Of a DNA stretch of 64,000 nt, positions 51,233 through 60,609 are shown piece by piece. The notes beneath the pieces were generated by a model. It saw only the letters and a list, made by a program, of their open reading frames with translations, had not been told where the DNA came from and searched no databases. How positions within the stretch are numbered: the stretch's first letter is position 1; every line of letters starts with the position of its first letter. Source of the stretch: Laceyella tengchongensis (lineage in GTDB: Bacteria > Bacillota > Bacilli > Thermoactinomycetales > Thermoactinomycetaceae); assembly GCF_900182735.1 (NCBI RefSeq), contig NZ_FXTU01000004.1, forward strand, positions 186,001 to 250,000, written 5' to 3'. Both the position numbers and the translations under genes were made by a program.

Positions 51233-52747
51233 ATGGGAACCATTCAATCATACTTAAGAGAACGCGCTGAGCACACACCGGAAGTGGAAGCGGTAGTCGG
51301 AGGAGCAGAACGGTTTACCTATCGGCAATTTTATGAGCGGGTTAACCAATTGGCACATTACTTACTCGAACTGGGTGTGGAAAAAGGGGATCGGATTGGT
51401 ATCTTGTGCAAAAACCATCATCCTTTTCCAACGATTCTGTTTGCCGCCATTCGGGTGGGGGCGGTGGTGATCCCCCTGAATTGGCGATTGACGGCATATG
51501 AACTGTCTAACATTATGGAGAGCGCTGAGCCAAAGGTTTTGTTTTATGATGAAGAGTATGCAGATGCGTTGCAGTTTGTGAAAGAGAAAGCCACCGTGCC
51601 TCATGTGTTGCCGGTGGGTGAGGGCTTGTCGTTGGTGGAGAGTTTTGCGGCAGTGTTCACGGAGTATCCGGTCACGGAACCACCTGATGTCTTGCTGGCT
51701 GATGATGATCTCGCTTTTATGCTGTTCACGTCGGGAACGACGGGATTGCCTAAAGGCTGCATGATTTCACATAAGGGAGTGGACGCTTACTTTAGCGTCG
51801 AACCGATTCGGCAGACCTTTCCACCAGGAACGAAGTTTTTGGCCGTGCATCCGTTGTTCCACATGAGTAGCACCATGATGATGGTCAGCAATGTCAAGCA
51901 TGGCGTCACCATGGTATTTTTGGCCGATGATCGACCAGTTGCCATCTTGGATACGATCGAGCGGGAGAAGATCAACGTTATGTTCGCGTTTCCGGCGGTA
52001 TACCGCTACATGCTGGAAGAGTTGAAGCGTGGACACCGGGATTTGTCTTCCTTGCGCTTTCTCTCCTCCGGTGGGACGCATGTGCCCGCTTCGCTTATCA
52101 AAGAATATTGCCAGCTGGGGTTGGTGATGGGGCAAGGTTATGGTAGCACGGAAGCATGGGCCATCAGCGGGTGGAATCCGACTATGGGCCTGAACAAAGC
52201 CGATTCAGTCGGCAAACTGGCCCCTGGCGTGGAACTGAAAATTGCCGACCCCGAAACGGGCGCGCCGTTGCCGCCGGGTGAGATAGGGGAGGTCGTGGTC
52301 AGAAGTCCGTATCTGTTCCAAGGGTATTGGCGCAATCCAGAGGCGACGGCCAAGGTGTTGCGCGATGGCTGGTTTCATACGGGCGATGCCGGTTATGTGG
52401 ACGAAGAGGGGTTCTTGTACATATCGAGCCGCTATAAAGATGTGATTGTGTATGGTGGGGACAATGTGTACCCCGGTGAAATCGAAGAAGTGATCCATCA
52501 GTTGCCAGATGTGTTAGAAGTGGCGGTGATTGGCGTTCCGCATGAAGTGATGGGAGAAGCGCCATGCGCATGCATTATCAAAAAACCGGGTAGCGCGCTT
52601 GTAGCAGAGCAGGTGATTCATCTGTGCCGCGAGCGGTTGGCGGCTTACAAAGTGCCGGAAGTGATGTTTGTGGAGCAGTTGCCCAAAAACGGCTTGGGCA
52701 AAGTAATGAAGCACCGATTAAAAGAACAGGTGTTGCGCCGTTCATAA
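51233..52747 (+). CDS. Class I adenylate-forming acyl-CoA ligase
   Basis: A 504-residue fatty-acid or aryl-acid CoA ligase. The P-loop is MLFTSGTTGLPKGCMISH; the acyl pocket and adenylate motifs include GQGYGSTEAWAISG, WFHTGDAGYVDEEGFLYI and the hinge SSRYKDVIVYGGDNVYPGEIEE. The C-terminal catalytic Lys is in LPKNGLGKVMKHRLKE. Length and layout fit medium/long-chain acyl-CoA synthetases, but chain length or aromatic preference cannot be set. AAAGGGGGAAC lies upstream of the ATG. A terminator follows, so it is separate from hen1. Confidence 0.9.
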   Translation: MGTIQSYLRERAEHTPEVEAVVGGAERFTYRQFYERVNQLAHYLLELGVEKGDRIGILCKNHHPFPTILFAAIRVGAVVIPLNWRLTAYELSNIMESAEPKVLFYDEEYADALQFVKEKATVPHVLPVGEGLSLVESFAAVFTEYPVTEPPDVLLADDDLAFMLFTSGTTGLPKGCMISHKGVDAYFSVEPIRQTFPPGTKFLAVHPLFHMSSTMMMVSNVKHGVTMVFLADDRPVAILDTIEREKINVMFAFPAVYRYMLEELKRGHRDLSSLRFLSSGGTHVPASLIKEYCQLGLVMGQGYGSTEAWAISGWNPTMGLNKADSVGKLAPGVELKIADPETGAPLPPGEIGEVVVRSPYLFQGYWRNPEATAKVLRDGWFHTGDAGYVDEEGFLYISSRYKDVIVYGGDNVYPGEIEEVIHQLPDVLEVAVIGVPHEVMGEAPCACIIKKPGSALVAEQVIHLCRERLAAYKVPEVMFVEQLPKNGLGKVMKHRLKEQVLRRS

Positions 52748-52756
52748 TGGGTAAAG

Positions 52757-52792
52757 CAAACCGTCCTCGCGGGAGGGCGGTTTGTCGTTTTC
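52757..52792 (+). terminator. Terminator after the acyl-CoA ligase gene
   Basis: CAAACCGTCCTC / GAGGGCGGTTTG with one wobble and a four-base loop, then TCGTTTTC. Confidence 0.85.
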
Positions 52793-52890
52793 TGGATGAA
52801 AAAGAGTTGTGTTGATATATTTAAGGATATAAGATGATTAAGTGAATAGTTTATCTTATTTATAAATTGAATTTTAGGAGATTTGGTAAT

Positions 52891-54249
52891 ATGTATCTGG
52901 AAATTACATATCAGAGGGAGCCGGCCACTGATTTGGGCTACTTGCTTCACAAGCATCCCGAACGCGTGCACACCTTTGCGCTGTCGTATGGGCAAGCGCA
53001 TGTGTTTTACCCAGAAGTGAGCGAAACACGTTGCACGGCCGTGCTGTTGATGGAACTGGACCCGGTGAAATTGGTTCGTGGCCGGGGACCGCATGGTTCC
53101 GGCTTCGCTTTGGATCAGTATGTTAATGACCGGCCATATGTCGCCTCTTCTTTCTTCAGTGTAGCCTTGAGCCAGGTGTATTCATCGGCGTTGGCGGGGC
53201 GCTCCAGTGAGCGACCGGAGTTGGTGGAGCAAGCGGTTCCGTTGGAAGCACGCTTGCCGGTGTTGTCCGCTTCTGGAGGATGCGAACGCGTGCGCCGGTT
53301 GTTCGCGCCATTGGGGTATGAAGTGGAAGTTGCTCCTCTGCCATTGGATGAGGCATATCCGGAGTGGGGGAACAGCCCTTATGTCCAATTGACTTTGCGT
53401 GGCACGGTTCGGCTAAAGGATTTGTTGTCCCACCTTTACGTGCTGATCCCAGCCATTGACCATGAAAAGCATTATTGGGTGGGGGAAGACGAGGTAGCCA
53501 AACTGTTGCGCCACGGCGAAGAGTGGTTGCCGCAACATCCGGAGCGGGAGTGGATTACGATGCGCTATCTGAAATACCAGCGCAGGTTGGCAGACCAAGC
53601 CTTGGCTAAGTGGTCGGAATCGTCCGCGCTGGAGGAAGGTGGGGAAGAGCAAGTCGAAAAACCCCAGCGCTTAAATGACATCCGCCTGCAAACGGTGGCC
53701 CAGCTGTTGCGCGAATCTGGGGCATCTCGCATCTTGGATCTCGGATGTGGTGAAGGGAAGTTGTTGCGGTTGCTCGCTTCGGAGCGGAGATTCGCTAAGC
53801 TGGCGGGAATGGATGTGTCCATTGAAGCTTTGCGACGGGCCAGGGAGCGGTTGCCAGAAGAGGTAGAGCTGTTTCAGGGATCACTTCTTTACCGGGATGA
53901 GCGGTTGCAAGGCTTTGAGGCGGTTAGCCTCGTGGAAGTGATTGAGCATATTGAACCGGATGGTCTGCCTCTGCTGGAACAGTTGGTGTTTGGTGAGTTG
54001 GGGCCAGCCACCGTGATCGTGACGACGCCCAATCGCGAGTACAACGACCTGTTTGAGGGGTTGGAGGAAGGGAAATTTCGTCATCATGACCATCGGTTTG
54101 AGTGGACGCGGGCACAGTTTGCGGAGTGGGCTGAACTGCTTGCAAAACGGAACGGCTATACGGTGTCTTTTCATCCGGTCGGGCCGCTTGACGAAGCTGT
54201 GGGCGCCCCAACTCAGCTGGCTCTATTTCGAAAGGAGATTGAAGCATGA
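52891..54249 (+). CDS. hen1: 3'-terminal RNA ribose 2'-O-methyltransferase Hen1
   Basis: A 452-residue bacterial Hen1. The N-terminal half (residues 1-240: YLEITYQREPATDLGYLLHK) is the bacteria-specific domain that binds Pnkp; the C-terminal half is the methyltransferase: SAM motif RILDLGCGEGKLLRLL, then LVEVIEHIEPDG giving the metal-binding Glu, Glu and His, and RHHDHRFEWTRAQF with the further His. It caps the repaired RNA 3' end with a 2'-O-methyl group so that it cannot be cut again. AGGAGA precedes ATG 52891. The gene overlaps the open frame of pnkp, with which it forms the known Hen1-Pnkp RNA repair pair. Confidence 0.93.
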   Translation: MYLEITYQREPATDLGYLLHKHPERVHTFALSYGQAHVFYPEVSETRCTAVLLMELDPVKLVRGRGPHGSGFALDQYVNDRPYVASSFFSVALSQVYSSALAGRSSERPELVEQAVPLEARLPVLSASGGCERVRRLFAPLGYEVEVAPLPLDEAYPEWGNSPYVQLTLRGTVRLKDLLSHLYVLIPAIDHEKHYWVGEDEVAKLLRHGEEWLPQHPEREWITMRYLKYQRRLADQALAKWSESSALEEGGEEQVEKPQRLNDIRLQTVAQLLRESGASRILDLGCGEGKLLRLLASERRFAKLAGMDVSIEALRRARERLPEEVELFQGSLLYRDERLQGFEAVSLVEVIEHIEPDGLPLLEQLVFGELGPATVIVTTPNREYNDLFEGLEEGKFRHHDHRFEWTRAQFAEWAELLAKRNGYTVSFHPVGPLDEAVGAPTQLALFRKEIEA

Positions 54250-54281
54250 TGAAAAGCCGGGAAGGCGAGGAGGTGACCAGT

Positions 54282-56825
54282 ATGCAATGGAAAATTCCAG
54301 AGTGTGCGCTGGTCGTGTTGATCGGTGCATCGGGGTCGGGGAAATCTACGTTTGCCAGACGGGTGTTTAAAGAGACAGAGGTGTTGTCGTCGGACTTCTT
54401 TCGCGCCATGGTGAGCGATGATGAAGGGGATCAGTCGGCATCCAGCGCTGCGTTTGAATTGTTGCACCAAGTGGCGGCCAAGCGGCTGGAGCGAAAGCGG
54501 CTCACTGTGATCGACGCGACGAATGTACAAGCCGACGGGCGCAAAGAACTGATTGCGCTGGCCAAAAGATATCACATGATCCCAGTGGCGTTTGTGATGA
54601 ATATGGCGGAAAGCGTCTGCCACGAACATAATGCGATGCGAGAACGGAAGTTGCCCTCGCATGTGATCAAGCGGCAACATCAAGCGTTAAAGCGTTCGTT
54701 ACGCAATCTAAAAAAGGAAGGGTTCCGTTACATTTATAAAGCGCAAGAGCCCGAAGAGCTGATGCAGGTGGAGATCGTCAGGGAGCGGCTATGGGTCGAT
54801 AAACGCGATGAGACGGGGCCGTTCGATATCATTGGCGATGTGCACGGTTGCTATGCGGAATTGGTGGAGTTGCTCACACAACTGGGTTACCGCGTGGTAG
54901 ACAAGGGGGACAAGGTGCACGTGGAGCCGCCGGTGGGGCGGAAGGCGATCTTCTTAGGTGATTTGGTCGACCGCGGTCCTGATAGCCCGTCGGTGTTGCG
55001 GCTGGTGATGAGTATGGTGGAGAGCGGAGCAGCATTGTGTGTGCCGGGCAACCATGATGTGAAGCTGTTGAAAAAGTTGGACGGACGAAATGTGCAAGTT
55101 AAGCACGGCTTGGAAGTGACCTTGGCCCAATTGGACAAGGAACCTCCGGAATGGATTGAAGAGGTGCGTAATTTCCTGCGTGGTTTGGTTAGCCATTATG
55201 TGCTGGATGAAGGTCGCTTGGTGGTCGCCCATGCCGGAATGAAAGAAGAGTATCAAGGACGGGCCTCCGGCGTGATCCGCGATTTTGCTTTGTATGGCGA
55301 AACGACGGGCGAAATCGATGCATTCGGCCTGCCTGTGCGGCTGAATTGGGCCGAATCGTACCGAGGATCGGCTACGGTCGTATATGGGCACACCCCGATT
55401 AAAGAACCAACGTGGCTCAATCGGACGCTCAACATCGACACAGGGTGCGTGTTTGGCGGAAAGCTGACGGCGCTCCGCTATCCTGAGAATGAGCTGGTGT
55501 CTGTTGCGGCGAAGCAAGTGTACGCGGAGCCGGTGCGTCCTCTGGAAGCGTCCCCGGCGGTTTCAAATTCGCATCGGGATGAAACACGCATCGATGTACA
55601 GGACGTGCTGACTGATCGGATTCAAACCCGATTGTTGAGACGCCCAGTACACATCCGCAAAGAGCAGTCTGCGGCCGCCTTGGAGACGATGAGCCGGTTT
55701 GCGATCGATCCCAAATGGCTGATTTATCTTCCACCGACGATGTCCCCGTCGGAAACATCGGAACAACCTGGGTATCTAGAACACCCTGAAGAAGCTTTTG
55801 GTTACTATGCGCAACGCGGCGTGAAGCAGGTCATATGTGAGGAGAAGCATATGGGATCACGCGCGGTGGTGATTGTGTGTCGCGACAAAGAAACGGCGTT
55901 AAATCGTTTTGATGTGGCCGACGCGGGTTGGGGTGTCGTCTATACCCGAACCGGGCGCCGTTTTTTTGAGGATGCTTCGGTGGAGCAGGCAATACTTGAG
56001 CGGTTACAGCAAGCGATCACCCGTGCTGGTTTGTGGGATGAATTGCAGACGGATTGGATGTGCTTGGATTGTGAATTGATGCCGTGGTCCGCCAAAGCGC
56101 AGGAGTTGATCCGACAACAGTACGCCCTGGTAGGAGCCGCTAGCCGCCAGGCGTTGGCAGGAGCCGTCTCCCTGCTGAAACAGGCGGCCGCCGCCGGGCG
56201 GGGTGTCGAGGAGCTGTTGTCTCATTTTCAAGAGAAACAGGAGAACAGCCGAGAGTTTGTGGCGTCGTACCGACGCTACTCCTGGCGGGTCAATGATCTG
56301 AACGATTATAAATTGGCGCCGTTCCACCTGTTGGCAACAGAGGGGCGGGTTTACACTGATCGCGACCACTTGTGGCACATGGAGACGATCGGGCGGATTT
56401 GCCGTGAGGATACGGGGATATTGATGGCCACCCGTTACCTGGTGGTCAATGTGGAAAATTCGGATGAAGTGGAAGCGGCGACCGCTTGGTGGTTAGAGAT
56501 GACTGAATCGGGCGGAGAAGGGATGGTGGTCAAGCCGCTCTCCTTTATCGCCGCCAATGGCAAAGGGTTGCTACAACCTGCCGTCAAATGCCGGGGTCGG
56601 GAATATCTGCGGCTTATTTATGGCCCGGACTATACAGAAGAAGCCAATCTGACTCGATTGAGAAACCGGGGCTTGAAACAGAAGCGCTCCCTCGCTTTGC
56701 GCGAATTCGCACTTGGCTTGGAGGGGTTGATGCGCTTTGTCGACCGGGAACCGCTCCATCGCGTCCATGCGTGCGCATTTGGCGTTATGGCGCTGGAATC
56801 GGAACCGGTCGATCCGCGGTTGTGA
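54282..56825 (+). CDS. pnkp: Polynucleotide kinase-phosphatase-ligase Pnkp (RNA repair)
   Basis: An 847-residue RNA end-healing and sealing enzyme. Kinase domain: GASGSGKST (Lys21, Ser22), Asp38 and Arg41, the positions I recall as essential in the Clostridium thermocellum enzyme. Phosphatase domain: GDVHGCYAEL, GDLVDRGPDS, GNHD, VAHAG and YGHTP, complete for the binuclear metal centre. Ligase domain from about residue 470, with Lys522 in CEEKHMGSRAVV. AGGAGGTGA before ATG 54282 and exact agreement of residue numbers favour this start over ATG 54246, which overlaps the hen1 stop. It works with Hen1 to mend RNAs cut by ribotoxins. Confidence 0.95.
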   Translation: MQWKIPECALVVLIGASGSGKSTFARRVFKETEVLSSDFFRAMVSDDEGDQSASSAAFELLHQVAAKRLERKRLTVIDATNVQADGRKELIALAKRYHMIPVAFVMNMAESVCHEHNAMRERKLPSHVIKRQHQALKRSLRNLKKEGFRYIYKAQEPEELMQVEIVRERLWVDKRDETGPFDIIGDVHGCYAELVELLTQLGYRVVDKGDKVHVEPPVGRKAIFLGDLVDRGPDSPSVLRLVMSMVESGAALCVPGNHDVKLLKKLDGRNVQVKHGLEVTLAQLDKEPPEWIEEVRNFLRGLVSHYVLDEGRLVVAHAGMKEEYQGRASGVIRDFALYGETTGEIDAFGLPVRLNWAESYRGSATVVYGHTPIKEPTWLNRTLNIDTGCVFGGKLTALRYPENELVSVAAKQVYAEPVRPLEASPAVSNSHRDETRIDVQDVLTDRIQTRLLRRPVHIRKEQSAAALETMSRFAIDPKWLIYLPPTMSPSETSEQPGYLEHPEEAFGYYAQRGVKQVICEEKHMGSRAVVIVCRDKETALNRFDVADAGWGVVYTRTGRRFFEDASVEQAILERLQQAITRAGLWDELQTDWMCLDCELMPWSAKAQELIRQQYALVGAASRQALAGAVSLLKQAAAAGRGVEELLSHFQEKQENSREFVASYRRYSWRVNDLNDYKLAPFHLLATEGRVYTDRDHLWHMETIGRICREDTGILMATRYLVVNVENSDEVEAATAWWLEMTESGGEGMVVKPLSFIAANGKGLLQPAVKCRGREYLRLIYGPDYTEEANLTRLRNRGLKQKRSLALREFALGLEGLMRFVDREPLHRVHACAFGVMALESEPVDPRL

Positions 56826-56842
56826 TATATTGCATGGGTGCA

Positions 56843-56883
56843 AACGAAAGCGGCTTGCTTCTTTGGGAGCAAGCCGCTTCGTT
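56843..56883. terminator. Convergent terminator between pnkp and csoR-like gene
   Basis: AACGAA-A-GCGGCTTGC / GCAAGCCGCTTCGTT: one bulged base in a long stem with a ten-base loop, at the junction of two converging genes. Confidence 0.85.
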
Positions 56884-57209
56884 CATTTCATCAGTTTTTT
56901 TACGGTGGTGAGCAGTTCCTCAATCACTTCCGTGTCTCCTTCTTGGAGCCGTTCCGTGACGCAACTGCGCAAATGCCCTTCCAAGAGGATTTTGCCCACA
57001 CTGTTCAATGCAGATTGTACAGCGGAGATCTGATTAAGCACATCATCGCAATACGTATCATTTTCAATCATTTTTTTGATCCCGCGCACTTGTCCTTCGA
57101 TCCGATTTAGGCGGGAAGTGAGGTTGGTTTTCACTTTCTCGGAATGATGGCTTTTCCGTTCGGTTGGGTTGGCACAGGCGGGATGCTCTTCCGGTTGACG
57201 CGGTTCCAT
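56883..57209 (-). CDS. CsoR family metal-sensing repressor
   Basis: A 108-residue all-helical repressor. The Cu(I) set is complete: Cys in NDTYCDDVLNQ, then His and Cys in LEGHLRSCV, the x-Cys...His-x3-Cys pattern that marks copper-sensing CsoR rather than nickel RcnR. The basic DNA-binding helix is TSRLNRIEGQVRGIKKMI. The N-terminus has an extra His/Cys-bearing tail (HPACANPTERKSHHS). Copper-exporter or chaperone genes are not adjacent, so its targets lie elsewhere or this is an orphan copy. Confidence 0.9.
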   Translation of the reverse strand: MEPRQPEEHPACANPTERKSHHSEKVKTNLTSRLNRIEGQVRGIKKMIENDTYCDDVLNQISAVQSALNSVGKILLEGHLRSCVTERLQEGDTEVIEELLTTVKKLMK

Positions 57210-57337
57210 TCATATCACCCGCTTCCTGTAGTTAAGCCGTTTGACTCGTTCACGGCGGTGAGTCCATGGCCCTTCCTATATATTAGTCTACCCGTCCTGC
57301 TTGGCAAGCGCAATTTTGCGGGCTTGGAAATCCCAAC

Positions 57338-58192
57338 TCATTCTTGTTTCCCCCATTGCTGCGTGAAGAATTCGGTGGTGACTCGGATCGCTTCTTCCAG
57401 CGCGGGGGTCATTCCAGCAAACGGATGTACAGCGCCCATGGTGTGGTTGGCCTCTTGGATCACATGCAGTGTGGCTTGTGGTGCGGCTTCAGCCATCCGC
57501 ACGGCTCCCTCATATAAGCCGGGCAGATCTTGGCCTCCTTGCACCAGCAACAGCGGTTGGGTGAGTTGAGGCAATCGTCCCAATAGATCAAAACGGTCGC
57601 GGTTGGCTTCAATGTCATCTAAGACTTCGCGCCGAATCGGCAAGCGTTGGCCAGTCCGGGCATTAATGACATGGGTAATGCCTTTGTTTCGCAATTCTAC
57701 CAGCAGTTCAGGTTGGAAGAAGTCAACGCGGTGAATGCTGTTCCAGACGACAGCTGCTTTCACCTCCTCGGGATGGTCCAATGCGTACAGCAAACTATTG
57801 CCGCCGCCACGGCTGTGGCCCATGATGCCCAATCTCGTTAGGTCGCATCGTGTTGCCTGTGGGATTTCTCCTTGCCGCAGGGCTTGCACAAGGCGGGCCA
57901 AATCCTCCTGTTCGCGGCTAAAGGTGTTTCGTGAGAATTTATCCAACTCAGTGAAATGTTCGAGGTCTTTGCCAACGCCATTCATGGAGAAGTTGAACGT
58001 GATGGCCGCCAATCCAGCTTCCGCCAGTTTTCGCCCCAACTCAGGAAAAAAGCCCCAATCTTTGAACCCTTTAAATCCATGACAGACGAGCACGGTAGGA
58101 GCGGGCCGACCGGTGTCTTCCGGCAGAAACAAATCTCCGCGGATGACGCGTTCTTCTTTGCCCAGGTCGAGCGCAAATGATATGCGGTTCAT
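57338..58192 (-). CDS. Alpha/beta hydrolase (dienelactone hydrolase/esterase-like)
   Basis: A 284-residue cytosolic hydrolase. The nucleophile elbow is GIMGHSRGGGN (Ser near 129), the acid lies in LLLVQGGQDLPGLYEGAV and the base His in IQEANHTMGAVHPF. A lid-like helix region precedes the acid residue. It matches the broad dienelactone hydrolase/prolyl-oligopeptidase-like esterases; the substrate is not known. AGGAGGAATG lies before the ATG. The gene is divergent from the cobalamin operon. Confidence 0.88.
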   Translation of the reverse strand: MNRISFALDLGKEERVIRGDLFLPEDTGRPAPTVLVCHGFKGFKDWGFFPELGRKLAEAGLAAITFNFSMNGVGKDLEHFTELDKFSRNTFSREQEDLARLVQALRQGEIPQATRCDLTRLGIMGHSRGGGNSLLYALDHPEEVKAAVVWNSIHRVDFFQPELLVELRNKGITHVINARTGQRLPIRREVLDDIEANRDRFDLLGRLPQLTQPLLLVQGGQDLPGLYEGAVRMAEAAPQATLHVIQEANHTMGAVHPFAGMTPALEEAIRVTTEFFTQQWGKQE

Positions 58193-58243
58193 AACATTCC
58201 TCCTGTGATGGTCGAATCAGATAAGATGCCTGAAATTGCAAAA

Positions 58244-58272
58244 TTGCAACGGATTTCCCTTTCCATTATAAT
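58244..58272 (+). promoter_or_regulatory. Sigma-A promoter of the cobalamin operon
   Basis: TTGCAA (58244-58249), 17-base spacer, perfect TATAAT (58267-58272), about 20 bases before the riboswitch. Confidence 0.8.
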
Positions 58273-58294
58273 GATAACGAACGAAGTGAATAAG

Positions 58295-58468
58295 GGAAAA
58301 GGTCTTTCTTATATAAGAGAGCGAAGAGGGAAGACCGGTGTGAATCCGGCGCGGTCCCGCCACTGTGAAGGGAGAGGAAAACTGCAAGCGTATGCTAGCC
58401 ACTGTCGCTTCGTCGATGGGAAGGCGCAGTTGGACGATGAACCCTAAGCCAGGAGACCTGCCTTTTCC
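58295..58468 (+). ncRNA. Cobalamin (B12) riboswitch
   Basis: The conserved B12-box segments are present in order: GACCGGTGTGAATCCGG, CGGTCCCGCCACTGTGA, and near the end TAAGCCAGGAGACCTGCC. GGAAAAGG (58295-58302) pairs with CCTTTTCC (58461-58468) to form the closing P1 helix. With adenosylcobalamin or a relative bound, the terminator at 58559-58588 should stop transcription of the uptake operon. Confidence 0.95.
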
Positions 58469-58558
58469 AGACGTCCACTTGCGTTCTCCTTCGCGGGTTA
58501 AGGAGAACCGCGTGCGTGGCGGGTCAGTGTCCCGCGTTGTTTCGCATGCCTTTCTCCA

Positions 58559-58588
58559 GCCTGTGCCCTCAAGGAAGCACAGGTTTTT
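58559..58588 (+). terminator. Terminator controlled by the cobalamin riboswitch
   Basis: GCCTGTGC / GCACAGG with a loop of about seven bases, followed by TTTTTAT, between aptamer and first gene. Confidence 0.85.
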
Positions 58589-58617
58589 ATGTGTGCATCA
58601 AGAAAGGAGCGGAAGTC

Positions 58618-59568
58618 ATGAGTGTGAAGTGGAAAAAACGATGGGGACTGCTGTGCCTGAGCCTGTTGCTAGTGCTTGGCGCAGTGGGTTGCGCGCCATC
58701 CGGCGGGACGGAGGGACGCCTCAACACGCCGGTTAAACCGGCAGCGGTGAAATACCCGGTAGAGGTGACCGACCAAGCGGGCAACAAGGTGACTATCAAG
58801 CAAGAGCCCAAACGCATTGTTTCATTGATGCCCAGCAACACGGAAATCGCTTACGCGCTCGGCCTTGATCAAAAAATGGTAGGTGTTACGACCAATGATG
58901 ATTATCCGGCCGCAGTGAAGAAATTGCCCAAAGTGGGCGACTTTAAGATCAATGTGGAGAAAGTGGTTAGCTTGAAGCCGGATTTGGTGCTGGCCAACGG
59001 CGCCAATGACAAAGCGACGCTGGAGCAGTTGAAAAAACTGGGCATTCCTGTTCTTGTATTGGACGCTAAGAGTTTTAAAGACATTTACCGTTCGATCGCA
59101 ATCATCGCCACAGCGACCAATACGGCGCGCGAAGCAGACTTGTTGATCGCCAAAATGCAGAAAGAGCATCGCGACATTTACGCCAAAGTGGTCAATGTGC
59201 CCAAGGATAAACGGGTGAAAGTGTTTGTGGAGTTGGACCCGACACTGTACACTGTCGGCGGTGACACATTTATGAATGAATTGGTCACAACCGCGGGTGG
59301 CGTGAATGTGGCGGCCGGGTTGAAAGGATGGCCCCAAGTGTCGGCCGAACAAGTGGTCAAATGGAATCCTGATATTATCATTTCTTCTTATGGAAGCACA
59401 GACCAAATCCTGAAACGCCAAGGCTGGTCGACGGTGAATGCCGTCAAGGGGAAACGCGTCTATGTGGTTGACCCGAATCTGACCAACCGCCCCGGTCCGC
59501 GGATCTTTCAAGGGGTGAAGGAAATGGCCGAGCAATTTTACCCTGAAAGATTCGGTGAACAGAAGTGA
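58618..59568 (+). CDS. btuF: Cobalamin ABC transporter substrate-binding lipoprotein (BtuF)
   Basis: A 316-residue lipoprotein of the BtuF/FepB class (signal peptide to LGAVGC, lipidated Cys about residue 24). Landmarks are KRIVSLMPSNTEIAYALGLDQKMVGVT and NVEKVVSLKPDLVLA, and WPQVSAEQVVKWNPDIII later. B12 rather than siderophore cargo is inferred from the cobalamin riboswitch in front. AAAGGAG precedes ATG 58618; earlier in-frame codons lie inside the leader. Its stop overlaps the permease start by four bases. Confidence 0.92.
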   Translation: MSVKWKKRWGLLCLSLLLVLGAVGCAPSGGTEGRLNTPVKPAAVKYPVEVTDQAGNKVTIKQEPKRIVSLMPSNTEIAYALGLDQKMVGVTTNDDYPAAVKKLPKVGDFKINVEKVVSLKPDLVLANGANDKATLEQLKKLGIPVLVLDAKSFKDIYRSIAIIATATNTAREADLLIAKMQKEHRDIYAKVVNVPKDKRVKVFVELDPTLYTVGGDTFMNELVTTAGGVNVAAGLKGWPQVSAEQVVKWNPDIIISSYGSTDQILKRQGWSTVNAVKGKRVYVVDPNLTNRPGPRIFQGVKEMAEQFYPERFGEQK

Positions 59569-60593
59569 GTAAGGGGCAAGCGTTTGTTTGGGGCGGAGGA
59601 TTGTTCCTCTGCCTTCTTTTTTCTTTGGCCGCCGCCGTGTCGGTGGGAAGCGCGGAGATCGGAATCGGCACGGTCTGGCGGGTGATCGTCGATCATGTCC
59701 TAACAGGAAATGGAGCAAGCATGGACCCGGATGCGGTGATCATATGGGAATTGCGGTTGCCTCGGGTGATTTTGGTTGCGTTGATCGGTGGAACGCTCGC
59801 TGTTGCCGGAACCGTGTTTCAAGGGATTTTGCGCAACCCGCTGGCTGACCCCTATGTCTTGGGCGTTTCGTCTGGGGCGGCGGTTGGTAGCGCGCTCATT
59901 GTGATCACGGGCTGGGGGCTGTCCTTGTTGGGCAGTTGGTCGTTGCCGCTGGCCGCATTTGCCGGAGCCGCAGTCTCTGTTTTGCTTGTGTTGCGCTTGG
60001 CGCAGATTCGGAAACATCTTCAGGTGACTTCGCTGATTCTGGCGGGAGTGGTGGTGCAGGCGTTTTTCGGCGCGGTGCTCACCTTGATCATCTCGCTGTC
60101 CCCAGAAGAGCTCAATCGGATTCAATTTTGGTTGATGGGGAGTTTGGCGCTACGTGAGTGGCAGCATGTAGAAGCGGTCTTGCCGTTTTGCGTTAGTGGC
60201 TTTGCGCTGTGTTGGCTGTTCAGCAGGGAGTTGAACTTGTTTGCGCTGGGAGATCGTTCGGCCACGCATTTGGGACTGTCTGTCAGTCAAGTTCGTTTGG
60301 GGTTGATTTTGCTCGCGTCGCTGATGACAGGGGCGGCGGTGTCAGTGGCGGGAATGATTGGGTTTGTTGGGCTGGTGATCCCGCATATCATGCGGATGCT
60401 GACCGGAGGGGATCATCGGACGCTGATTCCGCTCTCCCTGCTGGCGGGAGCCATCTTCCTCATTTGGGCTGATGCGTTGGCCCGGGTGGTTCTGGAGCCG
60501 CGCGAATTGCCGTTGGGTGTCATTACTGCATTTGTGGGAGCCCCATTTTTTGCGGTGATTCTGCGCAAGCACCAACATAAATGGCATGGCTAA
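59565..60593 (+). CDS. btuC: Cobalamin ABC transporter permease (BtuC)
   Basis: A 342-residue FecCD-type permease with about ten helices. Typical motifs are IIWELRLPRVILVALIGGTLAVAG, FQGILRNPLADPYVLGVSSGAA and MIGFVGLVIPHIMRMLTGGDHR, the last facing the ATPase. Translation starts at GTG 59565 inside the btuF stop (GTGA), indicating coupling. With BtuF and BtuD it forms a B12 importer. Confidence 0.94.
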   Translation: MSKGQAFVWGGGLFLCLLFSLAAAVSVGSAEIGIGTVWRVIVDHVLTGNGASMDPDAVIIWELRLPRVILVALIGGTLAVAGTVFQGILRNPLADPYVLGVSSGAAVGSALIVITGWGLSLLGSWSLPLAAFAGAAVSVLLVLRLAQIRKHLQVTSLILAGVVVQAFFGAVLTLIISLSPEELNRIQFWLMGSLALREWQHVEAVLPFCVSGFALCWLFSRELNLFALGDRSATHLGLSVSQVRLGLILLASLMTGAAVSVAGMIGFVGLVIPHIMRMLTGGDHRTLIPLSLLAGAIFLIWADALARVVLEPRELPLGVITAFVGAPFFAVILRKHQHKWHG

Positions 60594-60609
60594 GAGAGGA
60601 GGGAAGACC

